From: an uncultured Chitinophagaceae bacterium
GTDB lineage: Bacteria; Bacteroidota; Bacteroidia; Chitinophagales; Chitinophagaceae
Direction: 5' to 3'
Assembly (NCBI GenBank): GCA_937919945.1
Contig: CALESY010000144.1
Location: forward strand, 1 to 40,857
DNA: 40,857 nucleotides
The notes beneath the pieces were generated by a model. The model was not told the DNA's origin. It was given only the letters and a program-made list of their open reading frames with translations, and searched no databases. The translations under genes were made by a program, and so were the position numbers. Every line of letters begins with the position of its first letter. Position 1 is the first letter of the stretch. Below, piece after piece: positions 7,414 to 15,618 of the stretch.

Positions 7414-8535
7414 TTAGTTAAGGTTGTTCTCTTTCTTTATCAATGCTATAAAATCATCAAAAAGATAGCGGGAATCGTGCGGACCGGGAGTGCTTTCGGG
7501 GTGGTATTGTACAGAAAAAGCAGGTTTATTTTTCATACGTATACCCTCTATTGAGCCATCGTTCAGGTTAATATGCGTTACTTCTACTTTATCAGAATTT
7601 TGTGCAGCTTCGGGCACTACACCAAAGCCATGATTTTGAGTAGTAATTTCACTCCTGCCTGTAATCAGATTTTTTACAGGATGGTTTAATCCACGGTGCC
7701 CGTGATGCATTTTGAATGTTGGGATGTCATTGGCACGAGCTAAAAGTTGGTGACCAAGACATATACCAAATAGTGGTTTGTTATCCTCAACTGCTTCTCT
7801 AACTGTATTTACAGCATAGTCCATCGAAGCTGGGTCGCCGGGGCCATTGCTGATGAACATGCCATGTGGTTGAAATTCTTTTACTACCGTATAAGATGTC
7901 TTTGCGGGAAATACTTTCAGGTATGCCCCCCTGTCTGCCATGCATTGAAGTATATGGCGTTTGACACCAAAGTCCATTACAGCTATACGCATATTTGCAT
8001 CAGGATTTCCGAATGTATATGGCTCTTTAGTGCTGATGATTGAAGATAATTCAAGCCCATCCATAGATGGTACTTTTGCAAGTTCGGCCTTCAGCAATTC
8101 AGGGTCACTGATTTCTGTGCTTATGATGCAGTTCATAGCACCTTTGTTGCGTACATGCTGTACCAATGCACGAGTATCAACATCGTAGATAGCTACTATA
8201 TTGTTTTTAACAAAGTAGTTTTCAAGGCTATCATCTGCAGTCATTCGGCTATAACGGTGCGATATATTTTTACATATAACACCTTTTACTTTTACCGAAT
8301 CACTCTCTACATCCTCAGCCTTTACTCCGTAATTACCAATGTAAACAGTGTTCATTATCAGGGTTTGGCCCGTATAGGAAGGATCGGTGAATACTTCCTG
8401 ATAACCCGTCATTCCGGTATTAAAACATAACTCTCCCCCGCTTGTTCCTCTGGCTCCGAAAGCCTTCCCCTTCAGGAAAGTGCCATCTTCCAATAATAAA
8501 TACGCAGGTACTATAACAGCTTGTGTAGCAGGCAT
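7414..8535 (-). CDS. carA: Carbamoyl-phosphate synthase small (glutaminase) subunit
   Basis: Hydrolyses glutamine and channels ammonia to the large subunit CarB for carbamoyl phosphate, the precursor of arginine and pyrimidines. The 373-residue protein has the N-terminal CPSase_sm domain (for example SGGELCFNTGMTGYQE from about 32). A class I glutamine amidotransferase domain follows: nucleophile C259 in FGICLGHQ, then H345 and E347 in QYHPES. The HGHRGLNHPV block near 279-287 is also typical. carB is not in the window. A -7-like TAGCTTTG lies just upstream, which suggests the gene is transcribed alone. Confidence 0.97.
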   Translation of the reverse strand: MPATQAVIVPAYLLLEDGTFLKGKAFGARGTSGGELCFNTGMTGYQEVFTDPSYTGQTLIMNTVYIGNYGVKAEDVESDSVKVKGVICKNISHRYSRMTADDSLENYFVKNNIVAIYDVDTRALVQHVRNKGAMNCIISTEISDPELLKAELAKVPSMDGLELSSIISTKEPYTFGNPDANMRIAVMDFGVKRHILQCMADRGAYLKVFPAKTSYTVVKEFQPHGMFISNGPGDPASMDYAVNTVREAVEDNKPLFGICLGHQLLARANDIPTFKMHHGHRGLNHPVKNLITGRSEITTQNHGFGVVPEAAQNSDKVEVTHINLNDGSIEGIRMKNKPAFSVQYHPESTPGPHDSRYLFDDFIALIKKENNLN

Positions 8536-8551
8536 AAAAAAACAAATTGTG

Positions 8552-8559
8552 CAAAGCTA
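8552..8559 (-). promoter_or_regulatory. Putative -7 element (TAGCTTTG) of carA
   Basis: Read on the minus strand, TAGCTTTG matches TAnnTTTG and lies about 17 bases before the carA start. No TTTG was found at the expected -33 position. The very short leader argues against attenuation in a long untranslated region. Confidence 0.4.
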
Positions 8560-8642
8560 ATAATTTGGAGTGAATTTTATGAGTTCATTACATTTATATG
8601 CGGTAACTAAGCCGTCAATGTGAATAACTTTTAACTATAAAT

Positions 8643-8670
8643 GCAAAAGACACCCGAAAGTGCCTTTTGC
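8643..8670 (-). terminator. Hairpin after the DUF2147 gene
   Basis: An 11-bp stem with one A-C mismatch (gcaaaagacac at 8643-8653, gtgccttttgc at 8660-8670) and loop ccgaaa. It lies 25 bases after the stop of the minus-strand gene at 8696. Confidence 0.5.
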
Positions 8671-8695
8671 TTATAAAATCAGGTTAAGAAATATT

Positions 8696-9142
8696 TTATT
8701 CTGCTAATGTCCAGGTAGATGTTCTGCCTATTAAAGATATTCCTACGAAGCCTCTGAGATCTAAGGAGTTACCTTTGTGGGTTATTTTACAAGAATAGGT
8801 TTTACCATTTTTGGGGTCATATATTTTCCCGCCATCATACTCCTTATCACCATCTTTTTCTAATCCACGAAGCAGTATTAAACCAATCAGTGGCGTATTA
8901 CGCTTTTTTTCATCCGGGTTTTCTTTATCAACTTTTGGTTTTCCATTTTCCAATGGTTCTTTCAGCCACACCATTTTGCCATAAAACTTACCATCTTTGG
9001 CCTTATAAACTTGTATTTTGGCTGTTTTTTCCTGATTATACCATACTTTTTCTATGGGGTCTGTCTGTGCCTTTACAGCTACGTTAATGCCCATAAAAAT
9101 GATGGTAAGCAGTAATAGTTTTGAAGAGAAAAACTTTAGCAT
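8696..9142 (-). CDS. DUF2147 family secreted protein
   Basis: The 148-residue precursor has an N-terminal hydrophobic signal (about 8-25) ending at the likely cleavage site VKAQ. The mature part (IEKVWYNQEKTAKIQVYKAKDG, GKMVWLKEP, GKIYDPKNGKTYSC, RGFVGISLIGRTSTW) follows the DUF2147 pattern: a small periplasmic beta-rich domain beginning with a W-x-(N/T) sheet, then a K-x-Y-x-G-K-(I/M)-V-W motif, and ending in G-x-S-x-x-W. The biochemical role of the family is unknown. The next gene upstream, a DUF2807 lipoprotein, lies 44 bases away on the same strand, so the two could form an envelope operon. Confidence 0.85.
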   Translation of the reverse strand: MLKFFSSKLLLLTIIFMGINVAVKAQTDPIEKVWYNQEKTAKIQVYKAKDGKFYGKMVWLKEPLENGKPKVDKENPDEKKRNTPLIGLILLRGLEKDGDKEYDGGKIYDPKNGKTYSCKITHKGNSLDLRGFVGISLIGRTSTWTLAE

Positions 9143-9186
9143 AACAGGTAATTTTTAGTAATACCGAATATACTGATTTATTTTAA

Positions 9187-9909
9187 TTAATCCACTTTAT
9201 CAATCGAACCTATGCCGTTGATATCTGACCTGACTGTGGGGCTTCCTTTATAGCTGATAGAACCAGCTCCATTAATCGTAGCATCCATACTTTCTGCCAC
9301 GCTGGTTTCAATATCGCCCGTACCCGATATTTTAGCTCTTAGCTGCTTTATCTGCAAACCGTATGCATCTACATCGCCAGCACCTGCCACGTTTATGTTA
9401 GCTACATTAACAGCACCCACTTTTACTTTCAAATCGCCTGCGCCGGAAACAGTGCTTTCAAAATTGGCAACCTGCAAATCTTCTATATCTACATCGCCGG
9501 CACCTTTTACCTGCAAGCGAAACGAACTGCCCGTTAGCTTACCAGTTATTACCGCATCGGCAGCACCTTTTATGGTAAGCGCGGTGAGCGAAGGCATGGT
9601 TATTTCCGCTACAATATCTTTATCCGTGACGAAACTGATGATGCGTTCTTTCGATATTTCAAGCACGCCGTTCTTTACTTCGCACTTTATCTTTTTTACA
9701 AGATTGCCATAGCCTTTGATTGTAACAGTAGGCTGTGCTACATTGGCTATCTTTATTTCGGCATCTATCGGTGCGCTGATGTCTATAGATGTGAAAGCAG
9801 CAACACCGTAGTCTTTCGTTACAACTTCGCCACTCCCCTTTTCCTCACTTCTTTTGCAGGAAACAAATGTTGTTGCCAATACAAATAATAACAATGATAT
9901 GTTCTTCAT
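9187..9909 (-). CDS. Head-GIN (DUF2807) repeat lipoprotein
   Basis: The 240-residue protein starts with a lipoprotein signal ending in the lipobox FVSC, with the acylated Cys at about 19, so it is probably anchored in the outer membrane. The body is a putative right-handed beta-helix. GAGD-type motifs recur at 20-residue spacing (GAGDV, GAGDL, GAGDV, GTGDI), then at 18 residues (GAGSI, GIGSI). This is the DUF2807/head-GIN family, sometimes labelled a putative autotransporter adhesin; its actual function is not established. It is encoded between the cox block and a DUF2147 gene, all on the same strand. Confidence 0.85.
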   Translation of the reverse strand: MKNISLLLFVLATTFVSCKRSEEKGSGEVVTKDYGVAAFTSIDISAPIDAEIKIANVAQPTVTIKGYGNLVKKIKCEVKNGVLEISKERIISFVTDKDIVAEITMPSLTALTIKGAADAVITGKLTGSSFRLQVKGAGDVDIEDLQVANFESTVSGAGDLKVKVGAVNVANINVAGAGDVDAYGLQIKQLRAKISGTGDIETSVAESMDATINGAGSISYKGSPTVRSDINGIGSIDKVD

Positions 9910-9944
9910 ACGGCAAACATTATTTTAGATTGGAGAATTAAGAA

Positions 9945-10160
9945 TTATACTTCTACCCTGTTGTGCTTCCACCAGATGAAGCCTACTGTACCCAATATAC
10001 CTAATGGCAACATAGCTAAGTACAAGATACCACCATTAAGACCTCGTGCACTTTTTTCATCCAGCCCTGCTGCTGTTTTAGTACACATGGCACAGCCTTG
10101 CGCTTTTGCAGATTGATTTATGGCAAATAACAACATTGCTATCAATAACCACTTTTTCAT
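9945..10160 (-). CDS. Small membrane protein with a CAMC motif, end of the cox block
   Basis: A 71-residue precursor with a signal peptide (about 1-20, ending SAKA), then GCAMCTKTAA and one transmembrane helix (about 45-64), ending in a basic tail (WWKHNRVEV). The C-x-x-C just after the signal would face the periplasm and could bind copper or haem, or be redox active. The family name is not known to me. It lies 34 bases after the DUF420 gene in the same direction. Its position at the end of the cytochrome oxidase assembly cluster suggests a role in oxidase maturation; that is inference from context. Confidence 0.75.
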   Translation of the reverse strand: MKKWLLIAMLLFAINQSAKAQGCAMCTKTAAGLDEKSARGLNGGILYLAMLPLGILGTVGFIWWKHNRVEV

Positions 10161-10194
10161 ATACTAAAGTTACGACTTTTATCTAATCACAAAA

Positions 10195-10737
10195 TCAGGA
10201 GTAGTACGGCGAAATCATTAGATACACAATAACACCCGTAACACTTACATACAGCCATAAGGGCCATGTGTACCTTGCTAGCTTCTTATGTTTGTCATAC
10301 TCCCCTGTAAGAGAACGGTAAGCAGTAAAGAGGATAAATGGCAAGATAACTGCTGCGAGGAAAATATGGGTAATGAGGATGATAAAATACACCAACCTAA
10401 TAGCACCCTCGCCACCAAATTTAGTATCGCCTGCTAATAAATGGTGCGCAATGTATGAAACAAGGAACAACACCGACAATAGAATGGCTGCCAACATGAT
10501 GTTTTTGTGCTGCACATATTTCTTTTGCTTTACTGCTACCAACCCTGCTACTAACAATACCGATACAGTTGAGTTAATAATGGCATTTATTTTTGCAAAT
10601 ACATGTATATCGAAACCCAAATCCACTTCCAGTTTTACCCTTGATAGTATTACAACAGCGGCAAAAACTACAAATGAAACAGTGAGTATCAATAATCTCG
10701 CTTGTTTGTCATTCTTTTTTAGTATTGGTGTCAGCAT
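10195..10737 (-). CDS. DUF420 family membrane protein (cytochrome oxidase-associated)
   Basis: The 180-residue protein has about five hydrophobic helices. The conserved features are H68 in KKYVQHKNIM, a helix with YIAHHLLAGDTKFGGEG (about 105-121), and YFIILITHIFLAAVILPFIL. This His-rich layout is the DUF420 family, related to CtaM-type proteins needed for terminal oxidase assembly. Only five bases separate it from the SCO1 gene upstream, so it is translated as part of the oxidase operon. A function in haem or copper insertion is plausible but not shown here. Confidence 0.85.
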   Translation of the reverse strand: MLTPILKKNDKQARLLILTVSFVVFAAVVILSRVKLEVDLGFDIHVFAKINAIINSTVSVLLVAGLVAVKQKKYVQHKNIMLAAILLSVLFLVSYIAHHLLAGDTKFGGEGAIRLVYFIILITHIFLAAVILPFILFTAYRSLTGEYDKHKKLARYTWPLWLYVSVTGVIVYLMISPYYS

Positions 10738-10742
10738 AATAA

Positions 10743-11450
10743 CTATTGTTGTTTCTTCTTTCTCTTTTGTCTTGTTAATATTACTATATCGTCTGCACAG
10801 CGAATAATATCTGCTGTATCTCTGCCGTTGTAGTAGCCGCGTATATACCTGTTACTATCCAGCAACACCAGTTTTTCTGAATGTATAAAGTCGTCTATAC
10901 CTCCACTACCCTCTTGCATGGTAACAAAAAGCTGTTTGCGGGCAAAGTTGTAGATAGTCTGCCTGTTACCTGTTAAAAACCACCAGTGGTCTGGGTTGGC
11001 TTTATACCTGTCTGCATAAGCACGCAATGCAGGAAAAGAATCGCGCTCAGGATCTACACTTATTGACACAAAATGTATGGCAGTATCTAAAGTGGTTTTC
11101 TTCTTCGGGTCTTTTTTAAATGCATCTTGCAACATCTCTATGTTATTGCTAATCTGCGGGCAGATGCTAGGGCAGTTGGTAAAAAAGAAGTTTATAAGTA
11201 CCATCTTTCCTTTCAGGTCTTTGTTAAGAGATACCTGCTCGCCAAACTGGTTGGTAAGTGTCAACTCTTCTACCCGATGGTATATACTGTCTTTAGCCTC
11301 AGCATCATATCCCTCTGCCACATAGTATTTTGGGAGCTTGGGCATTTTCTCTTTAGATAGTATGTTGATGACTAACCAAAAAGATAGCGGTAACAATAAT
11401 GCTACCGCTATACCTATAATAAATCTTGAACCTTTCTTTTTTTGTTTCAT
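10743..11450 (-). CDS. SCO1/SenC copper chaperone for cytochrome oxidase
   Basis: Delivers copper to, or reduces, the CuA site of COX II in the periplasm. The 235-residue protein has an N-terminal membrane anchor (about 9-31) and a thioredoxin-like domain. The copper ligands are C93 and C97 in FFTNCPSICPQI, with the distal histidine H190 in DDFIHSEKL. It is downstream of the COX IV gene and just upstream of DUF420. The CuA-bearing COX II itself is not in this window. Confidence 0.94.
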   Translation of the reverse strand: MKQKKKGSRFIIGIAVALLLPLSFWLVINILSKEKMPKLPKYYVAEGYDAEAKDSIYHRVEELTLTNQFGEQVSLNKDLKGKMVLINFFFTNCPSICPQISNNIEMLQDAFKKDPKKKTTLDTAIHFVSISVDPERDSFPALRAYADRYKANPDHWWFLTGNRQTIYNFARKQLFVTMQEGSGGIDDFIHSEKLVLLDSNRYIRGYYNGRDTADIIRCADDIVILTRQKRKKKQQ

Positions 11451-11484
11451 CTCGTTATCTAAAACACACTTTCAGGTATTTTGT

Positions 11485-11901
11485 TTACCTGATAGGTACT
11501 GTAGTATTCATTTCCAGCCAAAAACCACCATCGTACAGGAATGCTATGATGAACCATATAAACAAAGCCAATGGTATCAATACCGTAATCATAAAGCTCT
11601 TAACCTCATCGCCCAAGTGCATGAAAACTGATACGATATAACCTGCTTTCAATATTGTCAATGCAAGGAAGAAGAAATTAACCAATGCGCGTGGCATAGA
11701 GTGACTGAAGAACATACCTACTACAACCTCTACTACAGTTATTACCAGCAGTATCCAAAATACTTTCCAGATACGGCCAACTTGTTTCTTACTTTCTGCA
11801 GAGTTGATGTCTGTATGATGTGCCATAACACCAGAGTACAGTTTCGACTGATCGCCTTCGTACAGGTGTTGTATGTTATCGCTTGTATGATGAGCTGACA
11901 T
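11485..11901 (-). CDS. Cytochrome c oxidase subunit IV, prokaryotic type
   Basis: The 138-residue membrane protein has a histidine-rich N terminus (SAHHTSDNIQH, MAHHTD), then about three helices. The family core is visible at WKVFWILLVITVVEVVVGMF, FLALTILKAGYIVSVFMHLGDE and the last helix near 105-125. K-A-x-x-I-V-x-x-F-M-H-L is the hallmark of bacterial COX IV. It is the fourth gene of the oxidase block, 57 bases downstream of the first COX III gene. It probably stabilises the oxidase complex. Confidence 0.9.
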   Translation of the reverse strand: MSAHHTSDNIQHLYEGDQSKLYSGVMAHHTDINSAESKKQVGRIWKVFWILLVITVVEVVVGMFFSHSMPRALVNFFFLALTILKAGYIVSVFMHLGDEVKSFMITVLIPLALFIWFIIAFLYDGGFWLEMNTTVPIR

Positions 11902-11958
11902 TATTATTAATATTTTAAGGTTGTGATGTTAGTTTTTTGATTGTCTATTTGATTACGA

Positions 11959-12696
11959 TTACAGTAGGTAGAAGCAGGTGAATACGAATACCCAAACCAA
12001 ATCTACAAAGTGCCAATACAAGCCTACTTTTTCTATCATCTCGTAGTGTCCGCGCTTATCGTACGTACCGTTTACTGTATTTATCAAAGCCATTATCAGC
12101 AGTACCACACCGCTGGCAACGTGCCCACCGTGGAAGCCTGTAATTGTGAAGAAGTAGTTATAGAAGCTGTGCGATGCTTCGAGAGCTGCAGTTGTGTTAG
12201 CAGCCGTTATTGTTCCGTGTTTGAAAAAGTGTTCGAATTTATCTACAGGTGTAGCAGGGTCAACAAATGTTCCCCACAGTCCACCTGTTTGGTGTGCAAG
12301 GTGCGTCCACTCCCAAGCCTGACAGCTAAGGAAGCATATACCACCCACTATCGTCCACAACAACCATTTAGTAACACCCTGACGGTCGCCATAGTGTCCG
12401 CAATGTACTGCCAATACCATAGTTACCGAACTCATGATGAGTATAAACGTCATTAAGCTCACAAACAATAAAGGCAGGTCTGCATGCCCCATAAAAGGGA
12501 AAGCGTGGAATACGCTGTTGGCATCGGGCCATACCTCACTGAAAAAGCGTTTTGTACCGTAAGAAATAAGGAACGCACTGAAAGTAAAAGCATCGGAAAG
12601 CAAGAAGAACCACATCATCATTTTTCCGTAGCTCACGTTAAATGGTGAACGTCCGCCTCCCCATACTTTAGTTTCTGCTGTTGTAGCTTGTGACAT
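11959..12696 (-). CDS. ctaE: Cytochrome c oxidase subunit III (first copy, longer form)
   Basis: Integral membrane subunit of the haem-copper oxidase. The 245-residue product has about five helices in the short bacterial form. Signature residues lie in FFTITGFHGGHVASGVV, and the C-terminal helix has YWHFVDLVWVFVFTCFYLL. A soluble insert with FEHFFKHGTITAANTTAA separates two helices. A second COX III homologue lies immediately upstream. The ATG at 12696 (MSQATTAET) is the first in frame. Confidence 0.94.
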   Translation of the reverse strand: MSQATTAETKVWGGGRSPFNVSYGKMMMWFFLLSDAFTFSAFLISYGTKRFFSEVWPDANSVFHAFPFMGHADLPLLFVSLMTFILIMSSVTMVLAVHCGHYGDRQGVTKWLLWTIVGGICFLSCQAWEWTHLAHQTGGLWGTFVDPATPVDKFEHFFKHGTITAANTTAALEASHSFYNYFFTITGFHGGHVASGVVLLIMALINTVNGTYDKRGHYEMIEKVGLYWHFVDLVWVFVFTCFYLL

Positions 12697-12762
12697 AGAT
12701 TGATTTAATTACTATTATATTAATCGGTTAGTTGTGAATTGTGCGCAAATTTCGAAACAATT

Positions 12763-13338
12763 TTATTGATTTGCCAGAAAGAACACAAATAAATAAATCC
12801 ACAATACATCTACAAAGTGCCAATATGCACCCGCTATTTCCAAACCCACGGCATTGTACACCTTTACCCTTGTTCTTGTAGCCCTGAAAAATACAATCAA
12901 TAATGCAATTATCCCACCCAAAATATGCAAAAGGTGCAAACCTGCTATAATGAACAGAAAAGATTCGCTGGGATTACCATCTACCCTTATATTTTGAGCA
13001 TAAAGGGTTTTAAAACCTACATATTGAAAAATAGCGAATGCGACACCTAGTGCAATGGTAAGCCACATCATAGTTTTGAACTGTGGCATCATCCTTTTTT
13101 TGAACATCCTGATGGCTACAACCATCGTAACGCTACTGAATAATATGGCTAATGTTGATAGCCAAAATATAACAGGAAGGTGGTATTCTACCCAATTGCC
13201 TTGCGATTTGCGGACAATGTAAGCACTTGTCAGTCCCGCAAACATCATAATGATGCTGCTCATAGCTACCCAAAGGGCAAACTTATGCGGGTGTATCTTC
13301 TTTCTTTCTGTGTTTTGTTGCATTGTTCTTTCCATCAT
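12763..13338 (-). CDS. Cytochrome c oxidase subunit III (second copy, short form)
   Basis: The 191-residue protein has about five helices. The family landmarks are LTSAYIVRKSQGNW, IIAGLHLLHILGGIIAL and the closing helix AYWHFVDVLWIYLFVFF. The frame is open to 13407, but that start would overlap ctaB by 59 bases and add a non-homologous Cys-rich tail. Starts at 13338, 13335 (tandem ATG) or 13323 fit; 13338 leaves a 10-base gap after ctaB. Tandem divergent COX III genes are common in this phylum. Whether both enter one complex is not known from sequence. Confidence 0.9.
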   Translation of the reverse strand: MMERTMQQNTERKKIHPHKFALWVAMSSIIMMFAGLTSAYIVRKSQGNWVEYHLPVIFWLSTLAILFSSVTMVVAIRMFKKRMMPQFKTMMWLTIALGVAFAIFQYVGFKTLYAQNIRVDGNPSESFLFIIAGLHLLHILGGIIALLIVFFRATRTRVKVYNAVGLEIAGAYWHFVDVLWIYLFVFFLANQ

Positions 13339-13348
13339 TTTGCTCGTT

Positions 13349-14248
13349 TTACATCTTATCAAACAACAAAGCAAGCAAAACGGTTGGCAGGTATATGAAT
13401 GAGGCAAACATTACACCTTTAGCCGTTTTATAATCGTTTTTAATATAGAACCTTACTGAAGCAGCAAAGTAAAAAACTCCTGCCAATATTGTTACCCACA
13501 TGCCGATGTTGTCCGTCATGCCCACTACTCGAGGTACAATAGCTAATGGTATCAATACTATACTGTAAAACATACATTGCAAAGCAGTAAAGCGTGAGCT
13601 TCGCTCTTGCGATGGCAACATACTAATGCCTGCTTTTATATACTCGTCGTACCCTACCCAGCCAATAGCCCAATAGTGAGGAAACTGCCAGAAGAATTGT
13701 ATAAGAAACAATACCCATCCGCCTACACCAAGGCTGCCAGTCGCTGCAACCCAACCTAATAGTGGCGGTAATGCGCCAGGTATAGCACCTATCAGTACCG
13801 CAACGGGGTGTATACGCTTCATGGGCGTATAAGCAAAACCATAAAGTATTAAAGAAGTAAAACTCAAAAAGCCGGTTAGCGGATTAAAGAAATATCCCAG
13901 TAATAATGCCCCGCTGAGCCCGGCTACGCAAGCTACCATCCATGCCTCAGTAGTACCCATGCGGCCATCGGGGAGCGGGCGTACCATAGTACGCTTCATT
14001 TGAGCATCCCCTTCGCGCTCCAATATCTGGTTGATGGTATTGGCACCGCCTGTTACAAGTATGCCTCCAGCAAATAAAACCAAGACTTTATCCCATTCAA
14101 AGCTAACACCCGGGGCAAGTAAGTAACCTATAACACTTGAAAAAACCACCATGAAGCTGAGGTTGGGCTTCAGTAGCTGACTGTAGTCTTTGAACTTACC
14201 GCCGAGCATCATATGCTTTTTAGCCTTTATAGGCGCTTCCTGCAACAT
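13349..14248 (-). CDS. ctaB: Protohaem IX farnesyltransferase (haem O synthase)
   Basis: UbiA-family membrane prenyltransferase that adds a farnesyl group to haem B, giving haem O for the terminal oxidase. The 299-residue product has about eight or nine helices and the first prenyl-diphosphate site N73-QILEREGD-81, followed by MKRTMVRPLP. The usual second Asp of this site (position 77) is Glu here, a mild variation. A second loop, IGWVGYDEYIKAGISMLP, is also typical. It is the first gene of the cox block, with a -7 element 36 bases upstream. Confidence 0.95.
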   Translation of the reverse strand: MLQEAPIKAKKHMMLGGKFKDYSQLLKPNLSFMVVFSSVIGYLLAPGVSFEWDKVLVLFAGGILVTGGANTINQILEREGDAQMKRTMVRPLPDGRMGTTEAWMVACVAGLSGALLLGYFFNPLTGFLSFTSLILYGFAYTPMKRIHPVAVLIGAIPGALPPLLGWVAATGSLGVGGWVLFLIQFFWQFPHYWAIGWVGYDEYIKAGISMLPSQERSSRFTALQCMFYSIVLIPLAIVPRVVGMTDNIGMWVTILAGVFYFAASVRFYIKNDYKTAKGVMFASFIYLPTVLLALLFDKM

Positions 14249-14283
14249 TAAAATTTAACAGTGGCTTAATGAAAAAAGTGGCA

Positions 14284-14291
14284 CAAAGGTA
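14284..14291 (-). promoter_or_regulatory. Putative -7 element (TACCTTTG) of the ctaB-cox block
   Basis: On the minus strand TACCTTTG matches TAnnTTTG, 36 bases before the ctaB start. It lies just beyond the hairpin that ends the upstream TPM operon, which marks a transcription boundary there. Confidence 0.45.
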
Positions 14292-14297
14292 ATGCAA

Positions 14298-14325
14298 AAA
14301 GCATCAATGCGTACACTGATGCTTT
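14298..14325 (-). terminator. Hairpin after the lemA-TPM operon
   Basis: A 9-bp stem (aaagcatca at 14298-14306, tgatgcttt at 14317-14325) with a 10-base loop, running into ttttg on the minus strand. It lies 33 bases beyond the stop of the gene at 14358. Confidence 0.6.
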
Positions 14326-14357
14326 CATATTTAGCCACATTATTATTTACCTGATAT

Positions 14358-15152
14358 TTACCAACTGCCACTTGCACCGCCACCGCCGAAACTACCACCA
14401 CCAAAGCCACCAAAACCACCGCCACCACTGCTACGTCCGCCGCCACCGCCGAGGCCACCACCTGTAAAACCACCCCAACCGCTATTGCCCCAGCCACGGT
14501 AGCCACGCCCGCTCATATAAGAGCCACCACCACCGCCACCTATTTTGCTGATAATCCATAGTATGACATAGACCAATACTATCAGCAATATAATAACCAA
14601 CGTATCAGGTTTACCACCCTTAGCGGGTTTATCATCTGCCGTATACTCCCCTTTTGTAGCCAATATGATGGCGTCCGCAGCTTTTGCAAAACCACCATAA
14701 TAATCAGCAGATTTGAAATAAGGCACTATTTCATTGCGAATAATGCGACCGCACATGGCATCTGTCATTGCTCCTTCCAACCCGTAGCCTACCGAGATAT
14801 TTATCTTTCTGTCGTCCCTCGAGGCAAGTATCAGCACCCCGTTATCTTTGCCTTTTTGCCCTACGCCCCAACGGTTGCCTAATTCTATTGCATATTCAGC
14901 CACATCATACAGCCCGATACTTTTAACAGTTACTACCGTTATTTGTGTAGAGGATGTTTTTTCGTACTCCAGCAATTTGGCTTCTAATAGTGCTGCATCC
15001 GCTTGTGTCATCATCCCCGCCAAATCGTTTACCAGCTTGGGTGGGTTTGGCTTTGGCGGAAAATCACCATCACCTGCCCAAGTGTACGTAAAAGACAATA
15101 CACTTAACAACAGCGCAAAAACTACTCGGATAGATGATTTGAAGCGGTTCAT
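14358..15152 (-). CDS. TPM-domain protein with glycine-rich C terminus (YgcG-like)
   Basis: The 264-residue precursor has a signal peptide (about 1-26, ending TWAG) and a TPM domain (about 40-165; LVNDLAGMMTQAD, SSTQITVVTVKS, DNGVLILASRDDRKINISVGYGLEG). A transmembrane helix follows (about 184-202), then a tail of about 60 residues made almost wholly of Gly with Ser, Trp, Tyr and Phe, ending GASGSW. TPM domains occur in photosystem repair phosphatase TLP18.3 and in many bacterial envelope proteins of uncertain function. Its start codon overlaps the stop of the second TPM gene by one base, and lemA precedes that. A second frame open within the Gly tail is a composition artefact. Confidence 0.9.
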   Translation of the reverse strand: MNRFKSSIRVVFALLLSVLSFTYTWAGDGDFPPKPNPPKLVNDLAGMMTQADAALLEAKLLEYEKTSSTQITVVTVKSIGLYDVAEYAIELGNRWGVGQKGKDNGVLILASRDDRKINISVGYGLEGAMTDAMCGRIIRNEIVPYFKSADYYGGFAKAADAIILATKGEYTADDKPAKGGKPDTLVIILLIVLVYVILWIISKIGGGGGGSYMSGRGYRGWGNSGWGGFTGGGLGGGGGRSSGGGGFGGFGGGSFGGGGASGSW

Positions 15153-15610
15153 TATTTACCAAATACTATTTCGTCGGGCAATTCATTCTTTGTTATACTC
15201 GGGTCATACGGGAAATGTGTAGCCATAGCTGTACCTAATTCTTTTACACAATTAGCCAACCCAATAGCTATCTTACCCTGCTTTAGGTGTTGGCGCAGCT
15301 TGGCTGCTGCTCTTTCCCAAAACAATGCCCCGCCTGCTTTTTCATATATCTCTTTATCACCCACTATAGCATATTGATGGTCGTCTATAGCCAAGTAAAC
15401 CAATACAGCATTGCGCTTTTCAGTAACATCCATAGCCAGTTTGTGAAATAGTTCCCAAGCCCTGTCAATAGCATCAACATAGCTGCATTTACTTTCTACA
15501 AACACCCGTAACTCACCGGTCGTATTACTCTCAGCCTCACTGATACAAGCCACTACCATCTGCTGTTCATCAGCAGTAAGTAGTGGCTTTTTTTTATTGA
15601 AAAGAAACAT
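15152..15610 (-). CDS. TPM-domain protein, soluble short form
   Basis: The 152-residue protein has no signal peptide or helix and consists of a TPM domain: LTADEQQMVVACISEAESNTTGELRVFVES, then KRNAVLVYLAIDDHQYAIVGDKE. A C-terminal helix carries GIANCV-like GLANCVKELGTAMATHFP. It would be cytoplasmic unless membrane associated. It is the middle gene of lemA-TPM-TPM, nine bases after lemA's stop and overlapping the next start by one base. LemA and TPM proteins are regularly encoded together, which points to a joint envelope role that is still unknown. Confidence 0.88.
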   Translation of the reverse strand: MFLFNKKKPLLTADEQQMVVACISEAESNTTGELRVFVESKCSYVDAIDRAWELFHKLAMDVTEKRNAVLVYLAIDDHQYAIVGDKEIYEKAGGALFWERAAAKLRQHLKQGKIAIGLANCVKELGTAMATHFPYDPSITKNELPDEIVFGK

Positions 15611-15618
15611 CCTGAATA

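Noticed and set aside
13339..13407. Upstream extension of the second COX III gene into ctaB
   Set aside because: It would overlap ctaB by 59 bases and add a Cys-rich tail unlike COX III proteins.
14255..14506. 83-residue Ala/Val-rich frame on the minus strand
   Set aside because: It is a shifted frame of the glycine-rich TPM tail; GGN repeats read out of frame give Val and Ala. The TPM reading has a domain, signal peptide and operon context.
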